Below are positions 1 through 5,379 of a stretch of DNA of 6,891 nucleotides, piece after piece. The notes beneath the pieces are model-generated. The model saw only the letters and a program-made list of their open reading frames with translations. It was not told the DNA's origin and ran no database searches. The position numbers and the translations under genes are program-made. The stretch's first letter is position 1. Every line of letters begins with the position of its first letter. This stretch comes from Planctomycetota bacterium (GTDB taxonomy: Bacteria > Planctomycetota > MHYJ01 > WSZJ01 > JACPWG01): assembly GCA_016220045.1 (NCBI GenBank), contig JACRIP010000552.1:1-6891 (forward strand). The letters are read 5' to 3'.

Positions 1-2657
1 CAGGTGCCGGGGTTCTGCGTCATCGCACCGCTGCTCGCCAGGACCAGAGTGTACCACCCGCCCGGGTGAGAGATGCCCGCGGTGACCGTCAGGGCGCCGC
101 TCGTTCCACTGCCGATGAAGACCTGACCGGCCGTGATCGTGTCCAGCTCGGCGTCGGTCAGGCCGAGCGTGCCCGCGGCATCAGCGCCGCCCAGGTTGAT
201 GAGCTGGCCGACGAAGTACGGCTGGAGTCGGGCGATGCCGGCGCCGGCGTCGGTGGTGCCCGCCAAGTTCATGTTGTTGGCGGTGTAGGTCACGCCGCCG
301 GTCCCGCGGACGGCCGCCCCTGCGTTCAGGATCAGGGCACCCTCGTTCGTGGCGTTCCTGACTGCCAGCGCCACGGTGGACGTGCCCGCATCGACGTCGA
401 AGGCCGCCCCGGTGTTCCCCACGGTCAGGGTTTCAGCATTGGCACTCGCATCATAGTTCGCCGTCAGCGATATCGCGCCGTTGTTCGTATTGACGCCGTT
501 CACCCCGTCGACGATGGTGACGACCAAGTTAGCGATGGTTGCCAAGCTGAAGCCGTTGCCGGCCCCGCTCACCGAGGCCGCCAGGTTCAACACGGAATTG
601 ACCTCGTTGAGCGTCACGGGCCCCCCCGCCCGGAGCACCAGAACGTTGGCTACCAGCCAGGCGCCGGGGCTCTGCGTGATCGCGCCGGACGTGGCAAGGG
701 AGACAGTGCCATTCGCGGTGATCCCCGCCGTCCCACCCACCGTGGCCAGGTTCAGCGCACCAATATTCGTCACACGGAAGTCGCCCGCGCCACCGCTCCC
801 GGCGAGGTTCGTGACCTGCAACTCCACGTTGTCCATGCCGCCCGCCTCGCCGACACCGAAGGGGGCCCGCAATCGCGCGTTGGTCGCCGTTATGTTCGGG
901 TCCAGGCCGCTGATGTCGTAAATGGTGCCGGTGACTGGACTGGTGGCCAACAGGTCGACCGTGAACGCACTGAGCATCGCGATCCTCAGTCTGGCGCCCG
1001 TGATGGCTAGGACACCGGCAGCCGGTCCGCGGAGGCGATCATCCCAGTCCATGAGGAAATCGCCAGAGCCGTTATTCTCCGAGTCCGCCACGATCGAGAC
1101 GGAGGTGGCATCGGACAGGTCCAGATCAAGGCCACCCCCAAAGAGACCCGCCCCCATGAAGATGTCGCCGTACGCCTCTAGTCTGACGGCGACGGCTCCG
1201 AGCGCCTCCAGGGAATATTCGCTGACCTGCTGGTCAATGCTGGTTGTATGCAGGGCGTTGGGCAGCGACCCGTCCATGGCGCCTCCACTCCCACCGATGA
1301 TCTGCAGGCTCCACGGGTCGAGCAGGAGCGAACCGACGACGCCGCCCGGAGCCGCCAAGTCCGCGCCGCCGTAGAAGCCCAGGTTTCGATGGCCCGACAC
1401 TTCGGCCCGGCCACCGCTGCCGCCCAGGTCGCCGCCGCGCGCGAGCAGGTCGGCGTAGTAGATGGTATCCAGGTCGGACCAGATGACGATGTTGCCGCCG
1501 CTGGAATTGCCCCGGCCGCTGGCGTCGAGCGTCGCGCCCGTCGCGACGACGGTGCGCTCGGTGGAGGTCAGCAGGATGTTCCCGCCATTCGTCCCGTCCG
1601 CCCCGAGAGCCAGCAGGTTGCCCGCCACGCCTACGCGTTCGCCGCTCAACGTGATCGTGCCGTGCGTCGCCCCACCTTCGATCGCGGACACGTCAAGCGT
1701 CCCCGTATTGAGCACGTCGCCCGCGGCGTTCCGCACCTCGCCGAGATGGTTGGCGGCGCCGATCGCTCCGGTATTCACCACCGGATCGCTCGCCTCGAGC
1801 CGGATCACCCCGCCCCGGTTCACCAGGCTCTTCGCTTCGATCACGCCCGAGTTGTTGATGACCGACTGGAAGACCGTCCGCGGCGACCGGCCGACCAGCA
1901 CCACCTCGCCGCCCTCCGCGCGGATCGTGCCGGAGTTGCTCACCGCCGCGTCCAGCGCGTTCCCGTCCGGGCCGCGGACCGTGTCGAGGACCGAGCCGTC
2001 CACGGCAAACGTGATGAGGCGATCGCCCGACATATCGAGGGTAAGGCGCTCGCCCGAGCCCAGAACGACCTTGCCCAGCCGGGCGATCAACTGGCCCTCG
2101 TTCCCGACGGCGGACCCGACCAGGAAAAGGAAACCCTCGTCGGAGACCCTGATCTCGCCGCGGTTGATGACGGACTTCAACTCCTGGGCCGGATCCCGGG
2201 CGAATGTGTAGCGCCCGGAAAGGAAATCGTCGTCCTGGATGTCGAAGGTGGTGGCCAGGAGGCCGGCGACGTCCACCCGCGCCGAGGGGCCAAACAGGAT
2301 GCCATTGGGGTTGAGGAGGAAGACGCGACCGTTGGCGGACAGCCGGCCGAGGATGGTGGACGGCTCGGAGCCCGTGACGCGGTTGAGCGCAATGCTGGTC
2401 GCATTCGGCTGCTCGAACCGGACGTACTCGTTGACGTCGATCGAGAACCGCCGCCAGTTCAGGATGGCGCGCTGGGAGGTCTGTCGAACGAGAACCGTGT
2501 TCGGGTCCGGTTGCGAGACGACGGCGTCGCCCCCGACCACGGTGGCGCCGGATGGGGGGTCGGCGGCGGCGGGGTGGATGGCCAAGAGGAGGGAACACGC
2601 CAGGAGGCCGCACCACCACGGCCGAATCTTGCCCATAATGCCCGGCGCGCTGCGCAT
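1..2657 (-). CDS. TpsA-type filamentous haemagglutinin-like exoprotein, C-terminal part beyond left edge
   Basis: Seen: one open minus-strand frame without a stop from 2657 to the left edge (885 complete codons). The start is ATG at 2657, preceded by GGTGAG (2663-2668) five bases away and by an in-frame TGA at 2664-2666. An in-frame ATG at 2636 is possible but has no visible Shine-Dalgarno. Residues 8-32 form a Sec signal peptide (K/R, then hydrophobic WWCGLLACSLLLAI, likely cleavage after AAA). Residues about 36-270 match the TPS/haemagglutination-activity domain, with the hallmark LNPNGILFGPSARVDVAGLL at 115-134, followed by N-S/T-G-x-I beta-helix rungs (SNSGTIRAEGG, INNSGVIEAKS). Beyond 320 lie Gly/Ala/Thr/Asn-rich beta-repeats, including AGTLGLTDAELDTITAG (828-844), a motif common in this adhesin class. 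Family knowledge: such proteins cross the outer membrane through a TpsB/FhaC-type partner and act in adhesion or contact. No TpsB gene is in the window. It is divergent from the cysteine-rich gene. The family call is strong; the actual role is unknown. Confidence 0.93.
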   Translation of the reverse strand, partial: MRSAPGIMGKIRPWWCGLLACSLLLAIHPAAADPPSGATVVGGDAVVSQPDPNTVLVRQTSQRAILNWRRFSIDVNEYVRFEQPNATSIALNRVTGSEPSTILGRLSANGRVFLLNPNGILFGPSARVDVAGLLATTFDIQDDDFLSGRYTFARDPAQELKSVINRGEIRVSDEGFLFLVGSAVGNEGQLIARLGKVVLGSGERLTLDMSGDRLITFAVDGSVLDTVRGPDGNALDAAVSNSGTIRAEGGEVVLVGRSPRTVFQSVINNSGVIEAKSLVNRGGVIRLEASDPVVNTGAIGAANHLGEVRNAAGDVLNTGTLDVSAIEGGATHGTITLSGERVGVAGNLLALGADGTNGGNILLTSTERTVVATGATLDASGRGNSSGGNIVIWSDLDTIYYADLLARGGDLGGSGGRAEVSGHRNLGFYGGADLAAPGGVVGSLLLDPWSLQIIGGSGGAMDGSLPNALHTTSIDQQVSEYSLEALGAVAVRLEAYGDIFMGAGLFGGGLDLDLSDATSVSIVADSENNGSGDFLMDWDDRLRGPAAGVLAITGARLRIAMLSAFTVDLLATSPVTGTIYDISGLDPNITATNARLRAPFGVGEAGGMDNVELQVTNLAGSGGAGDFRVTNIGALNLATVGGTAGITANGTVSLATSGAITQSPGAWLVANVLVLRAGGPVTLNEVNSVLNLAASVSGAGNGFSLATIANLVVTIVDGVNGVNTNNGAISLTANYDASANAETLTVGNTGAAFDVDAGTSTVALAVRNATNEGALILNAGAAVRGTGGVTYTANNMNLAGTTDAGAGIARLQPYFVGQLINLGGADAAGTLGLTDAELDTITAGQVFIGSGTSGALTVTAGISHPGGWYTLVLASSGAMTQNPGT
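6..50 (-). repeat. Degenerate internal repeat in the TpsA protein, copy 2
   Basis: This is the second copy of the SGAxTQxPG unit, at residues 870-884 of the exoprotein. It directly follows the TLGLTDAEL segment and is cut short of its downstream context by the window edge. Confidence 0.6.
663..707 (-). repeat. Degenerate internal repeat in the TpsA protein, copy 1
   Basis: Residues 651-665 (TVSLATSGAITQSPG) resemble residues 870-884 (TLVLASSGAMTQNPG), 10 of 15 identical and 219 residues apart. Similar 'SGAITQ' units recur in beta-strand-repeat exoproteins, so the passenger is probably built from about 220-residue modules that continue beyond the left edge. Confidence 0.6.
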
Positions 2658-2662
2658 TGCCG

Positions 2663-2668
2663 CTCACC
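2663..2668 (-). promoter_or_regulatory. Ribosome binding site deciding the TpsA start
   Basis: GGTGAG on the minus strand lies five bases before the ATG at 2657. The alternative ATG at 2636 is preceded by a C/G-rich stretch without a purine-rich site. This favours the longer product, which adds seven residues (MRSAPGI) before the signal peptide. Confidence 0.5.
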
Positions 2669-3054
2669 GCCTTCTCGCAGAGGAACGACCCGTTGGCGCA
2701 TGCCGTGATCCGGCGCGCCGCACCGTCCAGGACGCGCGCGCTCGGAGCCGGCGACTGGCTCGACCGCGCTCGCGACTGCGCTCGGCTTCCCGGCATCCTC
2801 AGGCGTTCCAAGCAACCTGCCCACGCCCGGGCGCCTCGCCACGGGCCCGCCGCCTTGCGGTCGCGCCGCAGTCGCGTCACAGGACTCAGGTTACAGCCCT
2901 ATGTCGCCGGCGCGGACTCCCCATTTGTGGGGCGCCCGCCGCACCCAGATGGCAACGGCTGTCCAGCAGCCTGCGACGGATATCAACGTATCTTACACCG
3001 TTTCAACGCCTCGCACAACACCAAAGGCCGATCCGGGACCATTTCCCCGTCGCT

Positions 3055-3144
3055 ATTAGATACGCACGATGCATTAGATCTCTCTTGTCATTGGCGCCCA
3101 CCCCGGGCCGCAACTGCAGAGGCACGGGATCGCACGCATCTAAT
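3055..3144. repeat. Three short ATTAGAT repeats, two direct and one inverted
   Basis: ATTAGAT occurs at 3055-3061 and 3073-3079, and its complement ATCTAAT at 3138-3144. Copies two and three extend to an 8-base inverted pair (CATTAGAT/ATCTAATG). They lie 95-185 bases upstream of the -35 box at 3239. They could be operator or activator sites for either divergent gene, but repeats this short can also arise by chance. Confidence 0.3.
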
Positions 3145-3238
3145 GTCGATGCCGCACTCCCGGTGCGCACCCCGGGCCGGGGTTTCTACCTCCAAAGCCG
3201 TGACGCGAAGCTCCGCACGGATTCTACCCCTGCTTGTA

Positions 3239-3266
3239 TTGACTTCCCCCGATGCACGGCTATAAT
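3239..3266 (+). promoter_or_regulatory. Near-consensus sigma70-type promoter for the cysteine-rich gene and peptide
   Basis: The -35 box TTGACT (3239-3244, 5 of 6 to consensus) and the -10 box TATAAT (3261-3266, perfect) are separated by 16 bases. Transcription should begin near 3273, giving a 5' leader of about 50 bases before the ATG at 3324. Such a close match is unlikely by chance in DNA this rich in G+C, and it points at the right gene. No second promoter is obvious before the peptide gene, so this one probably drives both. Confidence 0.75.
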
Positions 3267-3323
3267 TCACTGACATCCCCGAAATCCTCCCGGTAGTCGC
3301 GAAAGGCAAAGGCGACGATCTCG

Positions 3324-4454
3324 ATGACGGAACATCCGCGGGGCAGGCAAAACAAAGTACGACCTTGCGCGGAAGGGGCGATCGCAGAAGCCGCGCTTCC
3401 GCCGCTCTACGCATCGTGGCTGCGTGCCATCACCGGCGGCCCCATTCCGGCCGAGACCAACGCCACCTGTGACAACTGCGCCATGCTTCCTTCTCCGGGA
3501 TCCTCCCTGCGCGCGACGTATTTTCATCCGGCCACGAAATGCTGCGCCTTTCAACCATCGCTTCCGAATTATCTGGCGGGCGGCATTCTCTCCGACCCTG
3601 ACCCCGCGATCACCGAGGGCCGCAAAGAACTGGAAATACGCATCTCCCGCAGGGTGGCGGTTTCTCCCGGCTCTGCCCTTGTTGGCTCCGTTTTCACCTT
3701 GCTGTACAACAACACTCCGAACGTCTTCGGACGCGCTCCCGACCTCCGCTGCCACTTCCTGAGTCCGACAGGCGGATGCGGTATTCGGCAGCACCGCCCC
3801 GGCGTGTGCGCCACTTGGTTCTGCAAGCACGTCCGCGGCAATACGGGGTGGCGCTTCTGGCGGCTCGCCCACGAGCTCCTGCTGCAGGTCGAAGAAGAAC
3901 TGTCCCTGTGGTGCCTGGCGGAGCTGCACCTGGGTTCGCCGGAGGCGATCGAGCAGGAATCTGCGCCTCACGTATCCGAGCTGGGCGGCGAGATCGACTG
4001 GGCGCAGTACCGTGCTCTGTGGGGCGAGTGGGCCGGCCGCGAGCTGGAGTTCTATCGCGCCTGCGCTGAGCGGGTACTGCCTCTGACCTGGGATCAGGTT
4101 GCGGCCGTATGCGGCCCACGCGTTCGCATACTGGCGGGACTCCTGCGCGACGCCTATGCCGGTCTGATGGCGGATGCGATTCCGGAGCGCTTGCGACTAA
4201 AGGAGCTGTCTTTCTCATGGGTGGAAGGACATGGCTACCGAGTGAGTGCCTATAGCGGCTTCGATCCGCTGGTCATGTCGGAAGCGCTGGCCCGCACCCT
4301 CCGCTACTTCGACGGCCGCCCGACCGGCGAAACGTTGGACGCGATCCTGCGCGAGCAAGGAGTGCGCCTCCCCTTGAGCCTGGTCCGCCGGATGGTGGAC
4401 TTTGGCCTGTTGGAGGCGCATTCGGAAAAGGGCGCCTTGCCGGTCGTGGGCTGA
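3324..4454 (+). CDS. Cysteine-rich YkgJ-like protein with PqqD/RRE-like C-terminus
   Basis: Function unknown. Seen: 376 residues with no signal peptide or membrane segment, so probably cytoplasmic. Cysteines cluster as C49-x2-C52, C73-C74, C143, C152, C162 and C167. The segments TKCCAFQPSLPNYLAGGIL (71-89) and RCHFL...CGIRQHRPGVC (142-162) follow the C-x-F/L-L...C-x-I...RP-x-x-C pattern of YkgJ-type Zn/Fe-chelating proteins (PF03692-like), although the spacing of the first CxxC and the CC pair is wider than usual. Residues 170-290 are helical and Trp/Leu-rich. Residues about 292-366 read as short strands then helices, with YFDGRPTGETLDAIL and LVRRMVDFGLLEA resembling the PqqD/RRE winged helix that binds RiPP leaders. 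Start: ATG at 3324 is about 58 bases after the -10 box; its ribosome site is weak (AAAGG, about 11 bases upstream). It lies 130 bases before a double-glycine peptide gene, the main hint to its job: metal-dependent processing of, or binding to, that peptide. This is inference; a plain metal-storage or electron-transfer role is possible. Confidence 0.85.
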   Translation: MTEHPRGRQNKVRPCAEGAIAEAALPPLYASWLRAITGGPIPAETNATCDNCAMLPSPGSSLRATYFHPATKCCAFQPSLPNYLAGGILSDPDPAITEGRKELEIRISRRVAVSPGSALVGSVFTLLYNNTPNVFGRAPDLRCHFLSPTGGCGIRQHRPGVCATWFCKHVRGNTGWRFWRLAHELLLQVEEELSLWCLAELHLGSPEAIEQESAPHVSELGGEIDWAQYRALWGEWAGRELEFYRACAERVLPLTWDQVAAVCGPRVRILAGLLRDAYAGLMADAIPERLRLKELSFSWVEGHGYRVSAYSGFDPLVMSEALARTLRYFDGRPTGETLDAILREQGVRLPLSLVRRMVDFGLLEAHSEKGALPVVG

Positions 4455-4485
4455 GCCTTTGACCTCTCGATCTCCGGTCTCTGCT

Positions 4486-4518
4486 GCTGCCGCCGACCTC
4501 GGCTGGAAGTACGGCAGC
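4486..4518 (+). other. Possible stem-loop between the cysteine-rich gene and the peptide gene
   Basis: GCTGCCG (4486-4492) and CGGCAGC (4512-4518) are perfectly complementary around a 19-base loop that can itself form a small CCG/CGG stem. No T-run follows, so it is not an intrinsic terminator. It could stabilise or process the transcript so that the short peptide message is made in excess over the upstream gene. Confidence 0.3.
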
Positions 4519-4571
4519 GTTACCTCGGCAGTCTGTTGCGCTGCGTCGCATTGTTTCTCGGGTATCAGTGC

Positions 4572-4577
4572 AAGGAG
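4572..4577 (+). promoter_or_regulatory. Strong ribosome binding site of the peptide gene
   Basis: AAGGAG sits seven bases before the ATG at 4585, close to the ideal Shine-Dalgarno site and spacing. It is much better than the site of the upstream cysteine-rich gene, which suggests more peptide than partner protein is made. Confidence 0.8.
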
Positions 4578-4584
4578 TCGGACC

Positions 4585-4725
4585 ATGCCTGACAAGAAAC
4601 CGACCGATCCGAAGGCCTCAGACGAACTGTCGGATGACGATCTCAAGGCCGTGGCCGGTGGGGCCGGGGGTGGAGGGGGGAAGAAGGAGAAGAAGGACAA
4701 GAAGGACAAGAAGGAGAAGAAGTGA
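4585..4725 (+). CDS. Double-glycine leader peptide with Lys-rich core (RiPP- or bacteriocin-like precursor)
   Basis: Seen: 46 residues from an ATG with strong AAGGAG site to TGA. Residues 13-26, DELSDDDLKAVAGG, fit the double-glycine leader pattern exactly: L at -12, S at -11, acidic at -8, L at -7, V at -4, G at -2 and -1 relative to cleavage after G26. The predicted core (27-46) is six residues of Ala/Gly followed by KKEKKDKKDKKEKK: ten Lys and four acidic residues, net about +6, with no Cys, Ser, Thr or aromatic residue. Family knowledge: such leaders are cut by C39 peptidases during ABC-transporter export. The core lacks the residues usually crosslinked in lanthipeptides, thiopeptides or sactipeptides, so an unmodified cationic peptide, or modification of Lys, Asp or the Gly run, is more likely. 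It lies 130 bases downstream of the cysteine-rich gene on the same strand. No ABC exporter is in the window. Antimicrobial, signalling, DNA- or surface-binding roles are all open. That it is a real gene is likely; its function is not known. Confidence 0.8.
   Translation: MPDKKPTDPKASDELSDDDLKAVAGGAGGGGGKKEKKDKKDKKEKK
4681..4722 (+). repeat. 9-bp tandem repeat encoding the KKE/KKD core
   Basis: Four and two-thirds copies of AAGAAGGAS (S is G or C) run in frame, giving KKE-KKD-KKD-KKE-KK. The strand is almost pure purine. Every unit is a multiple of three, so slippage would change the length of the core without breaking the frame. Confidence 0.9.
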
Positions 4726-5014
4726 AGTAAGACTCGTTGAACGCCTGGCGCCAAATCCAGCCGCGGTTCACGCTCCGCGTCCGCGGCGGACGCATCGCGT
4801 CCGGCGGACCGTCGCCTACGGCCAGGACCGTCCCATCGAGACGGACGACCCCGGTCGCCCCCGCGCGGGAGCGGTCGACGCGCGCCGCTCTTTCGCCGGG
4901 CCCATGAGCGATCGGCAGTTCTTCGGAGTCCACCTGACCCGGGGCGTGCGGTCGGCGTGGACCAAGGCGACCGGTAGCGACGCGGGGGCGCCGAGCCATG
5001 TACGGTGAGTCCCC
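4726..5014. other. Region between peptide gene and terminator, no convincing gene
   Basis: This stretch of 289 bases is very G+C-rich. Short open frames exist, for example from ATG 4904 to TGA 5008 (34 codons) and a TTG-started frame at 4737 of 57 codons, but neither has a ribosome site or a recognisable sequence. A 7-base perfect stem with a 3-base loop lies at 4777-4793 (GCGTCCG/CGGACGC). It may be a long 3' untranslated region or hold a small RNA ending at the terminator at 5015. Confidence 0.4.
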
Positions 5015-5057
5015 AGGGGCGGTCGCCTGCGAAAGCGGGCGACCGCCTTTTGTTTTT
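5015..5057 (+). terminator. Strong Rho-independent terminator of the peptide operon
   Basis: GGCGGTCGCC (5018-5027) pairs perfectly with GGCGACCGCC (5038-5047). The stem continues inward by a U-G and two G-C pairs and closes on a GAAA tetraloop (5031-5034), then TTTTGTTTTT follows (5048-5057). The T-run lies only on the plus strand, so it stops rightward transcription. It would shield the converging TolC-family gene. Confidence 0.92.
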
Positions 5058-5379
5058 CGGCCGGGCGCGACACGCGAAGGGAGTTCAGCAGTTACTTTGC
5101 CCACGACAAGTAATACGATCAGGGGGAGAGTAAGGTCTGGTCTTTCGACACGGACTTCAATAGACTTGGCGGCGCATGGGAGGAGCCCCCATAGCCGCGA
5201 GGCGGTTGGAATCGGCAGGGCCGCGGCGCGTGCGGTCGGGTCGGGGAGGAGATCCCGCGGCGCGGTAGGCTTCGCCAGCAGCCTTGGGCATGACGGGTGG
5301 GCCGACGGCGCGTGCTCAACGGCCTTTCCGCCTCCACGGCCGCCGCTCCGACGGCGTCAACCCCATAGACGTGCGGCGC
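5058..5379. other. Region downstream of the terminator, nothing recognised
   Basis: These 322 bases lie between the rightward terminator and the end of the leftward TolC-family gene. No gene with a plausible start and sequence is seen on either strand, and no hairpin plus T-run is evident for the leftward transcript. Confidence 0.4.

Larger units (their letters stand above)
2658..3323. other. Divergent intergenic region, no gene recognised
   Basis: This stretch of 666 bases separates two divergent genes. Open frames cross it on both strands but their translations are Arg/Pro/Ala-rich, with no domain or plausible ribosome binding site, and look like by-products of high G+C. From about 2970 onward the sequence is less G+C-rich than the flanking genes, as expected for regulatory DNA. 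It contains the rightward promoter at 3239-3266, three ATTAGAT-type repeats (3055-3144), and a 12-base direct repeat CACCCCGGGCCG at 3099-3110 and 3168-3179. Confidence 0.6.

Noticed and set aside
1693..2880. A 395-codon minus-strand frame overlapping the exoprotein start in another frame.
   Set aside because: It has extreme Arg/Gly content with no recognisable motif, and it overlaps the true gene throughout most of its length.
2990..3018. Possible leftward promoter for the exoprotein gene, TTGTGC - 17 bases - TAAGAT on the minus strand.
   Set aside because: It matches only 3 of 6 and 4 of 6 consensus bases and lies over 330 bases before the start; too weak to annotate.
66..3273. Several long plus-strand open frames opposite the exoprotein gene (for example 66-1010, 1248-2708, 2239-3273).
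   Set aside because: Their translations are Arg/Pro/Ala/Gly-rich without domains; the minus frame carries an unmistakable TPS domain. They are mirror frames of a G+C-rich gene.
4215..4754. Minus-strand frame with a Phe/Ser/Leu run (FFSFLSFLSFFSFF) that resembles a membrane segment.
   Set aside because: It is the complement of the Lys-rich tandem repeat of the peptide gene; the plus strand has the good ribosome site and leader motif.
4904..5008. Short plus-strand frame of 34 codons from ATG 4904.
   Set aside because: No ribosome binding site, no leader pattern and no recognisable sequence; it could be real only if conserved in relatives.
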